A stretch of 64,000 nt of DNA from Bacteroidales bacterium (GTDB taxonomy: Bacteria > Bacteroidota > Bacteroidia > Bacteroidales > GCA-2748055), in NCBI GenBank assembly GCA_023138875.1, contig JAGLOO010000024.1, forward strand, positions 1 through 64,000, given 5' to 3'. Positions 43,636 through 53,626 of the stretch are shown here, in pieces (position 1 is the first letter of the stretch; each line of letters opens with the position of its first letter). A model generated the notes under the pieces. The model saw only the letters and a program-made list of their open reading frames with translations, made no database searches and was not told the origin of the DNA. Both the position numbers and the translations under genes were made by a program.

Positions 43636-46600
43636 ATGGCTAATAAGAAGAATTTTTTAACATGTGATGGCAATTATGCAGCTGCGCATATTGCCTACAT
43701 GTTCAGTGAGGTTGCTGCCATCTATCCCATTACCCCCTCTTCAAATATGGCAGAGTATATAGATGAATGGTCGGCCAATGGCAGAAAGAACATTTTCGGG
43801 GAAATCGTTAAGGTGGCCGAGATGCAATCAGAAGCAGGTGCAGCTGGTGCGTTGCACGGATCACTTCAGAGTGGAACCCTCTCCTCTACCTTCACTGCTT
43901 CACAGGGATTACTGTTGATGATCCCAAATATGTATAAGATCTCAGGCGAATTATTGCCTGGTGTTTTTCATGTATCGGCGCGCAGTCTTGCAGCCCAGGC
44001 GCTCTCTATATTCGGGGATCATAGCGATGTAATGTCTGTCCGCCAAACGGGTTTTGCCATGATAGCCACCGGAAGCGTACAGGAGGTGATGGACCTGGCT
44101 GGTGTCGCGCATCTTTCATCCATTAAAATGAGAATACCTTTCCTCCATTTCTTCGATGGATTCCGTACCTCCCATGAGATCCAGAAGGTTGAGGTCCCGG
44201 ATGAGGGCGACCTGGCCAAACTGGTAGATATGGATGCTTTGAAAGCGTTCAGGGATAATGCACTCAACCCGGAACACCCTGTTACCAGGGGATTGGCCCA
44301 GAATCCTGACATCTATTTTCAGACCCGTGAAGCAATCAACAGGTTTTATGAAGTGATTCCCGATGAGGTGGATGCTTATATGCAGGAGATCACTAAGCTT
44401 ACAGGCCGGGTGTATCATCCATTTACCTATTATGGTGCTGAAGATGCAGAGAACATTGTTATTGCTATGGGTTCTGTTACTGAGACCATTAAGGAGGTGA
44501 TTGATCACCTGAATGAAAAAGGAGAAAAGGTGGGATTGGTTTCTGTACATCTCTACAGGCCTTTTTCAGAGAAGTATTTAATGAAGGTGCTTCCCAAATC
44601 GGTCAAAAGGATCAGTGTGCTTGATCGTACCAAAGAGCTCGGTGCCAATGGGGAGCCCCTCTATCTGGATATGAAAGAAATGTTTTATGGCAAAGAGAAT
44701 GCTCCTTTGATTGTTGGTGGACGTTACGGTTTGTCTTCCAAGGACACAACTCCAGCCATGATGCTGTCTGTTTTTGAAAACCTGAAGCTGAAAGAGCCGA
44801 AGAATGGATTCACTGTAGGAATCGTTGATGACGTGACCTTTAAATCATTACCCTTGTTGCCGGAGATTTTAATTGGGCCAGAAGGTACCTTTGAAGGTAA
44901 GTTTTACGGACTGGGATCTGATGGTACGGTGGGAGCCAATAAAAACTCCATCATGATCATCGGTGAATCCACCGACAAGTATTGCCAGGCTTATTTCGCC
45001 TATGACTCTAAAAAATCAGGTGGTATTACCATTTCTCACCTCAGGTTCGGGGATCAGCCCATTCGTTCCCCTTATCTCGTGGGCACACCGGATTTCGTTG
45101 CATGCCATGTCACATCCTATCTGGAAAAATATGATATGCTGAAGGGTCTTAAGGATGGAGGCACATTCCTGCTGAATTCCATCTGGGATGAAAAGGAGAC
45201 GCATGTCCACCTGCCCGATCATATGAAAAAATATATGGCGGAGCACAACATCAACTTCTACATCATCAATGCCACCAAACTGGCGCAGGAGATTGGACTG
45301 GGGAACCGGACCAACACCATTATGCAGTCGGCCTTTTTTAAGATCGCTGATATTATCCCCTACGACCTGGCAGTAGAAGAGATGCGCAAGTTCATCATCA
45401 AGAGTTTCGGAAGAAAGGGTGAAGAGGTTGTGAACATGAACTTTGCCGCAGTAGAAATTGGCGAAAACGTTACCAGGGTTGAAGTTCCCTCAGCGTGGAA
45501 AGAACTGAGTGTCTCAGAAGAGAAAGATGAACGGGATATCCCTGAATTTGTGAAGAATGTGATGGAACCCATCAACAACCTTCAGGGTGATGATCTGCCT
45601 GTCAGTGCATTCACCGGACGCGAAGATGGAACTTTCCCATCAGGAACTTCCCAGTATGAAAAACGCGGGATTGCAGTAAATGTACCTGAATGGATCGGGG
45701 ATAACTGCATCCAGTGTAACCAGTGCGCCTATGTATGTCCCCATGCCGCCATCCGTCCCTTCCTGATCGATGAGGATGAGGCCAAAGCACTACCCGAAGG
45801 GACTACCACCCTGGATGCCAATGGTAAAGCGTTTGCAGGATTGAAATTCAAGATACAGGTATCTGTACTTGATTGTACCGGTTGCGGTAACTGTGCCGAT
45901 GTTTGTCCGTCCAAGATCAAGTCCCTTGAGATGAAGCCTCTGGAGACACAGCAGGCTGAAATTCCACGCTGGGATCATCTGATCAGGGAAATCTCTTACA
46001 AAGATACACTGGTAGATAAGAAACAGACTGTGAAGAACAGCCAGTTTGCACAGCCACTCTTCGAATTCTCAGGAGCTTGTGCAGGTTGTGGAGAGACTCC
46101 CTATATCAAATTGATCACCCAGTTGTATGGCGACCAGATGATCGTGGCCAATGCCACCGGTTGTTCCTCCATTTATGGTGGATCAGCCCCTGCCACTCCG
46201 TATTGCGCCAACGTGGAGGGACAAGGTCCCGCCTGGGCCAACTCCCTGTTTGAGGACAATGCTGAGTATGGATTTGGTCTTGCTACCGGTGTGAATAAGA
46301 ACCGTGAGCGTATCCGCAACCTTATGGAGGCTAGCATGGATGCAGTTAAACCTGCAACAAAAGAAGCGTTCGGTGAGTGGATCACTTCCATGGAAAATTT
46401 GGATGCTTCCAAGACTGCCTCAGCCAAACTGCTGGAGGTACTCGATAAAGAAAGCCATGCCGTGGCAGAAGAGATCAAAGGTCTTAAACAATACCTGGTG
46501 AAGAAATCGGTATGGATCTTTGGTGGCGACGGATGGGCCTACGACATCGGTTACGGTGGGCTGGACCACGTGATTGCTTCCGGTGAGGATGTGAACATCC

Positions 46601-47172
46601 TGGTAATGGATACCGAGGTTTACTCCAACACAGGTGGACAGGCCTCCAAAGCAACACCTGTAGGTGCTGTGGCTAAATTCGCTGCATCAGGGAAGAAGAT
46701 ACGCAAGAAGGACCTGGGCATGATGGCCATGACCTATGGTTATGTTTATGTGGCGCAGGTATCCATGGGAGCCAGCCAGTCACAGTTCCTGAAAACTGTC
46801 AGGGAGGCAGAAGCCTATCCCGGACCGTCGATTATCATCGCCTACTCCCCCTGTATCAGCCATGGATTGCGTTCCGGTATGGGCAAAACACAGGCACAGG
46901 GAAAACTGGCTGTGGAATGCGGTTACTGGCATCTTTACCGTTACAATCCTGCAATGGAAGATGAAGGGAAGAATCCGTTCATACTGGATTCCAAGGAACC
47001 CCAGTGGGATCAGTTCCAGCCCTTCCTGAACTCCGAGGTTCGTTATACATCGCTGCAGAAATCGTTCCCTGCAGAAGCAGTTCATCTGTTCAAAGCGGCT
47101 CAGACCAATGCCAAATGGCGGTATAACAGCTATGTTCGGATGGCAAGCCTTGATTTCTCACCCACTGCATAG
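43636..47172 (+). CDS. nifJ: Pyruvate:ferredoxin (flavodoxin) oxidoreductase
   Basis: 1178-residue single-chain PFOR (pyruvate + CoA + oxidised ferredoxin to acetyl-CoA + CO2 + reduced ferredoxin). Domain I begins AAHIAYMFSEVAAIYPITPSSNMAEY cut here as IYPITPSSNMAEY. The ferredoxin insert has CIQCNQCAYVCP and CTGCGNCADVCP, a further cluster ligand set starts at CAGCGETPY, and the ThDP site is FGGDGWAYDIGYGGLDHV with NTGGQASKATP. All cofactor motifs are intact and the length is typical. Reduced ferredoxin from this enzyme is the natural donor for the Rnf complex at 15-20 kb. Monocistronic with its own terminator. Confidence 0.97.
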   Translation: MANKKNFLTCDGNYAAAHIAYMFSEVAAIYPITPSSNMAEYIDEWSANGRKNIFGEIVKVAEMQSEAGAAGALHGSLQSGTLSSTFTASQGLLLMIPNMYKISGELLPGVFHVSARSLAAQALSIFGDHSDVMSVRQTGFAMIATGSVQEVMDLAGVAHLSSIKMRIPFLHFFDGFRTSHEIQKVEVPDEGDLAKLVDMDALKAFRDNALNPEHPVTRGLAQNPDIYFQTREAINRFYEVIPDEVDAYMQEITKLTGRVYHPFTYYGAEDAENIVIAMGSVTETIKEVIDHLNEKGEKVGLVSVHLYRPFSEKYLMKVLPKSVKRISVLDRTKELGANGEPLYLDMKEMFYGKENAPLIVGGRYGLSSKDTTPAMMLSVFENLKLKEPKNGFTVGIVDDVTFKSLPLLPEILIGPEGTFEGKFYGLGSDGTVGANKNSIMIIGESTDKYCQAYFAYDSKKSGGITISHLRFGDQPIRSPYLVGTPDFVACHVTSYLEKYDMLKGLKDGGTFLLNSIWDEKETHVHLPDHMKKYMAEHNINFYIINATKLAQEIGLGNRTNTIMQSAFFKIADIIPYDLAVEEMRKFIIKSFGRKGEEVVNMNFAAVEIGENVTRVEVPSAWKELSVSEEKDERDIPEFVKNVMEPINNLQGDDLPVSAFTGREDGTFPSGTSQYEKRGIAVNVPEWIGDNCIQCNQCAYVCPHAAIRPFLIDEDEAKALPEGTTTLDANGKAFAGLKFKIQVSVLDCTGCGNCADVCPSKIKSLEMKPLETQQAEIPRWDHLIREISYKDTLVDKKQTVKNSQFAQPLFEFSGACAGCGETPYIKLITQLYGDQMIVANATGCSSIYGGSAPATPYCANVEGQGPAWANSLFEDNAEYGFGLATGVNKNRERIRNLMEASMDAVKPATKEAFGEWITSMENLDASKTASAKLLEVLDKESHAVAEEIKGLKQYLVKKSVWIFGGDGWAYDIGYGGLDHVIASGEDVNILVMDTEVYSNTGGQASKATPVGAVAKFAASGKKIRKKDLGMMAMTYGYVYVAQVSMGASQSQFLKTVREAEAYPGPSIIIAYSPCISHGLRSGMGKTQAQGKLAVECGYWHLYRYNPAMEDEGKNPFILDSKEPQWDQFQPFLNSEVRYTSLQKSFPAEAVHLFKAAQTNAKWRYNSYVRMASLDFSPTA

Positions 47173-47193
47173 TTAGATACTTCATACTTGTAC

Positions 47194-47230
47194 AGGAAAC
47201 CGTCTGCGGAAGTGGGCGGTTTCCTTTTTT
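47194..47230 (+). terminator. Intrinsic terminator after nifJ
   Basis: A 9-bp stem (AGGAAACCG with CGGTTTCCT) followed by T6, 21 bp after the nifJ stop codon. Confidence 0.88.
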
Positions 47231-47353
47231 CGGAAAATTCAATTATCACATATCTCCATGTTATTCAACCGCCACTGAAATTCTCCGCTTCGCGAATAAT
47301 TATAGGTGGCTATGTGAATATCATTCCGATATGATAATAAGGGTATATTTTTT

Positions 47354-47361
47354 TAACTTTG
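47354..47361 (+). promoter_or_regulatory. Possible -7 box upstream of ruvX
   Basis: TAACTTTG fits TAnnTTTG. Transcription would begin near 47365, about 15 bases before the preferred TTG start of ruvX at 47380. No TTG is placed correctly for -33. Confidence 0.4.
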
Positions 47362-47379
47362 CGCGCAAATTATAGACCA

Positions 47380-47805
47380 TTGGCCAGGATATTAGCCATA
47401 GACTACGGAACAAAGCGGACAGGACTTGCAGTAACCGATCCCGGACAGATCATTGCTTCACCTCTCGTTACGATCCCCACCCATGACCTGATGCTGTTTC
47501 TGGAATCCTATTTTAAAAAGGAGGAAGTGGATGCACTGGTGGTGGGGCATCCCAGGAAAATGGATCATACGGATTCGGAATCGATGAAGCAGATCCGCTT
47601 CTTTGTGGAGGCCTTTAAAAAGCGCTTCAAAGGGATTGTGGTGGAGTGGATGGACGAACGTTTCACTTCCAAACTGGCCATGGATGCAATGGTTGCCGGA
47701 GGGATGAAAAAATCGGACCGGAGGATTAAGGGCAATGTGGACAAGGTGAGTGCCGCCATCATATTGCAATCCTTTCTGGAGCAGAGAAACAATCGTTCCG
47801 GATAG
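47380..47805 (+). CDS. ruvX: Holliday junction resolvase-like RuvX/YqgF
   Basis: 141 residues. RNase H-fold protein with the conserved start ARILAIDYGTKRTGLAVTDP, VVGHPRKMD, WMDERFTSKLAMDAM and the terminal DKVSAAIILQSFLE. It acts in 16S rRNA 5' maturation and possibly recombination. No ATG is available. The frame offers TTG codons at 47359 and 47380, and the latter gives the family N terminus MARILAIDYG. The def gene follows 33 bp downstream. Confidence 0.92.
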   Translation: MARILAIDYGTKRTGLAVTDPGQIIASPLVTIPTHDLMLFLESYFKKEEVDALVVGHPRKMDHTDSESMKQIRFFVEAFKKRFKGIVVEWMDERFTSKLAMDAMVAGGMKKSDRRIKGNVDKVSAAIILQSFLEQRNNRSG

Positions 47806-47838
47806 GTGTTATTAAGATCGAATAAGGAGTTTATTACA

Positions 47839-48402
47839 ATGGTATTACCGGTATATGTATACGGAATGTCGGTGCTTCGTAAAACTGCACAGGAAATTCC
47901 AGAGGATTATGAAGGGCTGGATCAGTTGATCGCAGATATGTTTGAAACCATGAGGGACAGTGATGGGATCGGCCTTGCAGCTCCGCAAATAGGAAAATCA
48001 TTGCGCCTGTTCGTGGTGGATGCCAGCCCTATAAGCGAGGATAAGGAGGAGCCTGAACTGAAGGATTTCAAAAAGGTTTTTATCAATCCCTACATCCTGG
48101 ATGAGTGGGGCGACCCATGGTCATTCGAGGAGGGGTGTCTCAGCCTGCCTAAAATCCGGGAGGAAGTCTCCAGGCCCTCCAAAATACGCATCGAGTATTA
48201 CGATGAAAAGTGGAACCTGCTTGAGGAAGAATACGACGGGATCAGGGCCAGGATTATTCAGCATGAATACGACCACCTGGATGGAAAACTGTTCGTAGAC
48301 AAGATCAATCCCATCCGCCGGAAATTGCTAACTGCCCGCCTGAATGCCATCAGTCGCGGTAAGGTGGACTGTGATTACAAAATCATCTTCCCAAAAAAAT
48401 AA
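47839..48402 (+). CDS. def: Peptide deformylase
   Basis: 187 residues from the ATG at 47839, which has an AAGGAG Shine-Dalgarno about 11 bases upstream. The open frame starts at 47806, but MVLPVYVYGMSVLRK fits the family. All three deformylase motifs are present: GIGLAAPQIG, EEGCLSLP and QHEYDHLDG (metal ligands Cys, His, His). It removes the N-formyl group from nascent proteins. It is probably co-transcribed with ruvX. Confidence 0.96.
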   Translation: MVLPVYVYGMSVLRKTAQEIPEDYEGLDQLIADMFETMRDSDGIGLAAPQIGKSLRLFVVDASPISEDKEEPELKDFKKVFINPYILDEWGDPWSFEEGCLSLPKIREEVSRPSKIRIEYYDEKWNLLEEEYDGIRARIIQHEYDHLDGKLFVDKINPIRRKLLTARLNAISRGKVDCDYKIIFPKK

Positions 48403-48439
48403 GAGACAGTCGCAGGAGTGAAAACCCATTTTATCTCCT

Positions 48440-48580
48440 TCAGCTCAGGATCATCTTCACCATATCAATTTCTTCATAAATTCCGTTGTTGGCTTCCACA
48501 TCGATATCCGGCTCAAACAATCTGTTAAACAATACAAAAGCGTCAGACCCCTCTGAAAGTTCAAAGAAAGTTGCAAAAGA
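48440..48580 (-). pseudogene. Remnant of a dihydroorotate dehydrogenase-like gene
   Basis: The stretch between def and comEC has no ATG-started gene, but one minus-strand frame reads 46 sense codons to a TGA with clear protein character. It contains FATFFELSEGSDAFVLFNR and LFEPDIDVE, then NNGIYEEIDMVKMILS. The first part matches, from memory, the barrel strand ADA-VLFNRF-PDID of the Bacteroidota dihydroorotate dehydrogenase-like protein, and the second its later strand NTGIY..KDVIK.LLAGAD. In the intact protein these are separated by about 40-50 residues, so this is an internally deleted, truncated copy. A possible frameshifted continuation upstream reads KIS in another frame. Confidence 0.72.
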
Positions 48581-48638
48581 TTAACAGATATTTTTCATGG
48601 TACTACATATAAAGAGAAAAAGGCCGGCCTGACAATAT

Positions 48639-50744
48639 ATGTTTGATCTGAGAAAGGCTCCTGTTGCCAGGGTCCTGATTCCATTTGCAGCAGGATCAAT
48701 GATGGGATATCAATATGTTCATTCTGAACAGGTTCGGGATGTGGTCCTGGTTTGCTTGTTGCTCTGGATCATCCTGGTAGTTCTGTTCTTTCTTATAAAG
48801 AAGAAGGCAGGCTATTTCATCGGAATGTTCAGTGTTGCAGCATTCCTTCTTTTTCTGACAGCAGGGTTCGGAACCGGAATGGTAACCACACCTGAAGATC
48901 CGGGATTGCCGTTGGGAGAGCCGGTGATGATCAGAGGGGAAGTTCTGGAGGAACCACAGTCCCGGAAGCGGAACTGGCTCTTCGAAATGAGGCTCTGCAT
49001 GGTGGTTTCCGGTGACAGTGCTTATGCAGTCAACACCCTTTTGAAAGTATACCTGGACATGCCTGCCGATTCCATTTTACCTGCACCCGGGGAAACATGG
49101 CAGTTTTATGGACAGCTTGCTGCCATCAGAAACAGCGGGAATCCCGGCCAGCCCGATTATGAAGCGATCATGCACAGGAAAAATTGCTGGTACAGATTCT
49201 TTACAAATGACCAGCTTGCAGCGAGGAGCTTCAATTTCAGGGTGGACGATCAGGTTCACCGGAAGATCAGCGCCATCAGCATCAAAAAGGTAGTTTCAGA
49301 ACAATGGGAGGGCGGACCAAAGGAGATCTCCCTGCTGAAGGCTGTTTGCCTGGGAGACCGATCCGGACTTACAGATGACATGCGACAGGCATATTCCAGT
49401 GCAGGTGGCATGCATTTACTGGCTGTATCCGGTCTTCATGTGGGACTGATCTGGTGGGTATTGCACCATTCTCTTTCCTGGATGGTTCGTCTCCTGCGCC
49501 GTGAGATATACAGGGCCCTGACCATTATCGCCCTGCTCTGGTTCTATGCATTTGTTACAGGTTTTTCATCCTCGGTGTGCCGATCAGTTACCATGTTTAC
49601 CCTTTTCTCTGCAGCACGCATGCTGGATCAGCGGACCCACCCGGTCAATGGCATCCTGGTATCGGCTTTTCTCCTGATCCTCCTGAATCCCGGCAGGCTC
49701 CTGGATGTAGGATTCCAGCTGTCCTATGCAGCCATCCTGGGGATCGTTACTCTTTTTCCATTTCTCAGGCGCATGCTGAAAGTGAAAAACCGGATCCTGA
49801 AATGGGCATGGGAAGCCACCGTGGTCAGTATTGCCGCACAGATCAGCACCGCTCCCCTGGTGGTTTATTATTTTCACCAGATACCGGCATATTCACTGAT
49901 CACAAACCTGGTAGCCATTCCAATGCTCAGCTGCATGATTGCTCTTTTTGTGTTCTCCATCCCGTTTATGGCAACCGGTGTGTTTACCGATCTGTTTAAC
50001 TGGTTGCTGGTCAAACTGGCCAGCCTGATGAATCAGTCCATGGAGATGGTTGCTTCCATCCCCGGATCAGTGATCGACCACCTGTACCTGGATATAACGA
50101 GCCTGTGCCTGATCATGATAATGATCTTTCTGGGCATTGTAGTTCTGAATGAGCGGACCACCTTTTACAGGTACATCCTGTTGTTTATGGTCTGCTCTGT
50201 CCTGGGCTGGACGTCCTGGAAGCGGTATGCCAGCTATCATACATCGGAATTCATCGTGGCCCATTTCAACGGGGGAAGCCTGGTAACATTCAGGGAGGGC
50301 CTCTGTGTGGATCACTATCTCTGGTACCGGGACCCGCAGTCAGTTATCTATATGGATCAATATATAGAATCGGTCTGGGGCAATGGCAGGTACGATTGCC
50401 GGAAATACGATCTGAGCGATGTACAACTGCACCAGGGTTCTGTTTCCGTCTGCCGTCCTGTTGACCGGGGGGCATGGATGCTGGGAAACAACAGGATACA
50501 CGGACTGGTCATTTCGGATTCCTTTGGTCCGGACCATGAGCGTATTCTGGCAGGTAATACAGGGGACTTTATTCTTCTTTCGGGGGAGCCCCGCAATCTG
50601 AGGATCCTGGATAATCCATTGCCAGCCAATTGCCATCTGATTGTGGATGGATCGAACAGAGGGTGGTACACAAGGCGGTTTGAAACATTAACGGACCAGA
50701 TCCATATCACCAGACAACATGGGGCCTACCTGAAAAGATGGTAA
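48639..50744 (+). CDS. comEC: ComEC/Rec2 family competence protein
   Basis: 701-residue polytopic inner-membrane protein. An N-terminal helical pair and OB-like DUF4131 domain (MIRGEVLEEPQSRKRNWLFE) precede the Competence domain with AGGMHLLAVSGLHVGLIWWVL and GFSSSVCRSVTMFTLFSAA. The C-terminal part (after about 540) lacks the HxHxDH metallo-beta-lactamase motif of Bacillus ComEC, so it is the shorter Bacteroidota form. Predicted role is passage of single-stranded DNA across the inner membrane. No other competence gene is adjacent. Confidence 0.93.
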   Translation: MFDLRKAPVARVLIPFAAGSMMGYQYVHSEQVRDVVLVCLLLWIILVVLFFLIKKKAGYFIGMFSVAAFLLFLTAGFGTGMVTTPEDPGLPLGEPVMIRGEVLEEPQSRKRNWLFEMRLCMVVSGDSAYAVNTLLKVYLDMPADSILPAPGETWQFYGQLAAIRNSGNPGQPDYEAIMHRKNCWYRFFTNDQLAARSFNFRVDDQVHRKISAISIKKVVSEQWEGGPKEISLLKAVCLGDRSGLTDDMRQAYSSAGGMHLLAVSGLHVGLIWWVLHHSLSWMVRLLRREIYRALTIIALLWFYAFVTGFSSSVCRSVTMFTLFSAARMLDQRTHPVNGILVSAFLLILLNPGRLLDVGFQLSYAAILGIVTLFPFLRRMLKVKNRILKWAWEATVVSIAAQISTAPLVVYYFHQIPAYSLITNLVAIPMLSCMIALFVFSIPFMATGVFTDLFNWLLVKLASLMNQSMEMVASIPGSVIDHLYLDITSLCLIMIMIFLGIVVLNERTTFYRYILLFMVCSVLGWTSWKRYASYHTSEFIVAHFNGGSLVTFREGLCVDHYLWYRDPQSVIYMDQYIESVWGNGRYDCRKYDLSDVQLHQGSVSVCRPVDRGAWMLGNNRIHGLVISDSFGPDHERILAGNTGDFILLSGEPRNLRILDNPLPANCHLIVDGSNRGWYTRRFETLTDQIHITRQHGAYLKRW

Positions 50745-50813
50745 AAAAAAGGGCAACCATTCGTGCAATTGCACAATTATCTGTTATTTTGCCATGGAGA
50801 TTTTCATTTCAAT

Positions 50814-52154
50814 ATGCGTATTGTAATTGCCGGTGCGGGTGAAGTTGGAATACATCTTGCAAAGATGTTAAGCAGCGAGGAGCATGAGCTTGTTGTGATC
50901 GATAATGATATTGATCGCCTGAAAGCTGTGAGCGGTGCACTGGATGTACTGACCATCGAGGGGAATGCCAACTCAATCTCCCACCTGAAGGAAGCCAGAA
51001 TAAGCAAGGCTGACCTTTTTATCGGTGTCACTTTCTCTGAGGATGTAAATATCAATTCGGCCATTCTGAGTAAAAGACTGGGGGCCAAAAAGACCATTGC
51101 CAGGATCGATAACCAGGAATACCTCCTGCCTGCCAACAAGGAGATCTTCGATAACCTGGGTGTGGATTATATGATCTACCCGGAAAAAATTGCAGCCCGT
51201 GAGATTGTGGGTCTTCTTTCTGAGACCGGAAGTACGGAGGTGGTGGAATTCTCAGGCGGGAAGCTGCATATGTATGTGATCCGGCTGGACAAGGATGCAC
51301 CCATCATTAACAAGACGCTCCGGGAACTCACTCCCGGTGATAATGGCCTTGAATACAGGGCGGTAGCCATTACCAGGCGTGCGCAAACCATCGTTCCCGC
51401 CGGCGACGACAGGTTTGAACCTGGAGATCTGGTCTATGTGATCAGCAGCAAGAAAGGACTGAAAGAACTCTACAAATATTCCGGTAAAAAACAGTTTGAG
51501 GTAAGGGACATCATGATCCTGGGAGGAAGCAGGATAGGCATGAAAACTGCAGATTCACTGGGGAACCAGCATTATGTAAAATTGATCGAGAAGGACCGCC
51601 AGAAAAGTTATAAACTCTCCAACCGGTTAAGCAATACTCTTGTGATCAACGGGGATGGTACCGATATGGAATTGCTCAGGCAGGAGGGCCTCGAAAAAAT
51701 GGATGCATTTATTGCGGTCACCGGGAACTCCGAAACCAATATACTTTCCTGCCTGCTGGCCAAGCACATGGGCGTTAAGCGGACCATCGCCGAGGTGGAG
51801 AACATTGATTACATACATCTTGCTGAAAACATTGGTGTGGACACCATCATCAATAAGAAGTTGATCACCGCAAGCAGGATATTCCGGTTTACCATGTCGG
51901 ATGAGGTCTCCAGCATCAAATGCCTGACCGGAACAGAAGCCGAGGTAATGGAATTCGTAGTTAAACCTGAGGCCCCTGCTACACAGGGCACCCTGGCTGA
52001 AATAAATTTTCCCAGAGAAGCCATTGTCGGGGGAGTGATCAGGGGCAAGAATACTTTTATTGCCCATGGGGAGACTCAGATCAAACCTTATGACCGGGTG
52101 GTAGTTTTTGCTCTGCCCGGGGTCATACGCACCATCGGTAAGTTTTTCAACTGA
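50814..52154 (+). CDS. trkA: Trk system potassium uptake regulatory subunit TrkA
   Basis: 446 residues from the ATG at 50814 (MRIVIAGAGEVGIHLAKML). Two tandem RCK modules are present, each with an NAD-binding Rossmann start (GAGEVGIHLAKML, LGGSRIGMKTADSLG), acidic strand ends (LVVIDNDIDRL, VKLIEKDRQ) and TrkA-C domains (VVEFSGGKLHMYVIRLDKDA, VMEFVVKPEAPA). It gates the TrkH channel in response to nucleotides. trkH follows 8 bp downstream. Confidence 0.96.
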   Translation: MRIVIAGAGEVGIHLAKMLSSEEHELVVIDNDIDRLKAVSGALDVLTIEGNANSISHLKEARISKADLFIGVTFSEDVNINSAILSKRLGAKKTIARIDNQEYLLPANKEIFDNLGVDYMIYPEKIAAREIVGLLSETGSTEVVEFSGGKLHMYVIRLDKDAPIINKTLRELTPGDNGLEYRAVAITRRAQTIVPAGDDRFEPGDLVYVISSKKGLKELYKYSGKKQFEVRDIMILGGSRIGMKTADSLGNQHYVKLIEKDRQKSYKLSNRLSNTLVINGDGTDMELLRQEGLEKMDAFIAVTGNSETNILSCLLAKHMGVKRTIAEVENIDYIHLAENIGVDTIINKKLITASRIFRFTMSDEVSSIKCLTGTEAEVMEFVVKPEAPATQGTLAEINFPREAIVGGVIRGKNTFIAHGETQIKPYDRVVVFALPGVIRTIGKFFN

Positions 52155-52162
52155 CAGGACAC

Positions 52163-53611
52163 ATGCTCAATTCCCGGACCATCATCCGTATTTTTGGTTT
52201 GCTTCTGATCACAGAAGGGATTTTTATGTGGTTCTCTATTCCTGTTTCATTCATATTCAAGGAACACGATCCCCTGCACTTTCTCCTTTCAGGTGCCATC
52301 ACTTCAGCTGTGGGAGTTGTGGCTTATTTTTCCGTAAGGAAATCGCCCCTGGTGTTGAACCGGCGTGATGGTTATGTGATCGTCACAGGAGGATGGATCC
52401 TGTTCTCGCTCTTCGGGACCCTTCCGTTTCTGTTAACCGGATCCATAACGGGTTTTACCGATGCATTCTTTGAAACAATTTCAGGGTTTACCACCACAGG
52501 GGCCTCCATACTCAATAACATTGAGGAGCTTTCACACGGTGTTTTATTCTGGAGAAGTCTTACACAGTGGTTAGGGGGAATGGGGATCATTCTTTTGACA
52601 CTTATCATCCTCCCGTTTCTTGGGATCGGGGGAATGCAGCTTTTTTCAGCTGAAGTTCCCAGTCCCACACCCGATAAACTCCATCCCCACGTAAAGGATA
52701 CAGCCAAACGTTTGTGGCTGATTTATATGATCTTCACGCTTAGTGAAACCCTGCTTTTATGGGCTGGTGACATGGAATTGTTTGATGCCATCTGTCACTC
52801 CTTCACCACCATGGCCACAGGTGGGTATTCTACAAAGCAGGCCAGTATCGCTTACTGGGATTCGCCCTATATTCATTATGTGATCACCTGTTTCATGTTC
52901 CTTGCCGGTACCAATTTTACACTTTCCTATTTTGCCATGCATGGACAGTTCCGAAAGATCTGGTCCAACGAGGAATTCAGGTGGTATGCTGGTTTTATCG
53001 GGGGATTTGCATTGCTTATCACATTGGGGCTCTTTTTCTCAACAGGAGGAGGAATGGAAGCAGCGTTCAGGAATTCCATTTTCCAGGTGGTTTCCATCCT
53101 GACTACCACCGGGTTTGTTACCGCAGATTACCTGTTGTGGACACCGGTACTGGGAGTACTCATCTTTATACTCATGTTTTTCGGGGGATCGGCAGGATCC
53201 ACCGGGGGCGGACCCAAGATCATGCGGATCGTGATCCTGCTTAAGAACAGTACACAGGAACTGAAGCGTATGATCCATCCCAATGCAGTTATTCCGGTAA
53301 GGCTCAATAAAAATGCAGTGGCAGAAGGCGTGGTCACAAACGTCCTGGCATTTATTGCTTTTTATGGTGTCATTGCAGTTTTTTCTATGGCATTGTTGTC
53401 AGCAATGGGCAATGACTTCGATACTTCTGTGGGTGCTGTAGCCGCTACACTGGGAAACATTGGTCCGGGAATCGGGGCCGTGGGACCAAGCATGAATTAT
53501 GCAGATATACATGTGGCCGGGAAATGGTTCCTCTCCTTCCTGATGCTGGTTGGCAGACTTGAGCTGTTTACCGTGCTGGTACTTTTCTCTCCCCTTTTCT
53601 GGCGAAAGTAA
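52163..53611 (+). CDS. trkH: Trk system potassium uptake protein TrkH
   Basis: 482-residue membrane channel with four M1-P-M2 repeats. Selectivity-filter loops are recognisable at FETISGFTTTGAS, SFTTMATGGYSTK, VVSILTTTGFVTAD and AAVAATLGNIGPGI-like VGAVAATLGNIGPGIG. Works with TrkA for K+ uptake. In the same operon as trkA. Ends 15 bp before the convergent CoA-binding protein gene. Confidence 0.96.
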   Translation: MLNSRTIIRIFGLLLITEGIFMWFSIPVSFIFKEHDPLHFLLSGAITSAVGVVAYFSVRKSPLVLNRRDGYVIVTGGWILFSLFGTLPFLLTGSITGFTDAFFETISGFTTTGASILNNIEELSHGVLFWRSLTQWLGGMGIILLTLIILPFLGIGGMQLFSAEVPSPTPDKLHPHVKDTAKRLWLIYMIFTLSETLLLWAGDMELFDAICHSFTTMATGGYSTKQASIAYWDSPYIHYVITCFMFLAGTNFTLSYFAMHGQFRKIWSNEEFRWYAGFIGGFALLITLGLFFSTGGGMEAAFRNSIFQVVSILTTTGFVTADYLLWTPVLGVLIFILMFFGGSAGSTGGGPKIMRIVILLKNSTQELKRMIHPNAVIPVRLNKNAVAEGVVTNVLAFIAFYGVIAVFSMALLSAMGNDFDTSVGAVAATLGNIGPGIGAVGPSMNYADIHVAGKWFLSFLMLVGRLELFTVLVLFSPLFWRK

Positions 53612-53626
53612 AAGCCAGATACTCAG

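Noticed and set aside
48403-48639. Small regulatory RNA in the def-comEC gap
   Set aside because: No promoter or terminator was seen, and the gap is better explained by the protein-like DHOD remnant.
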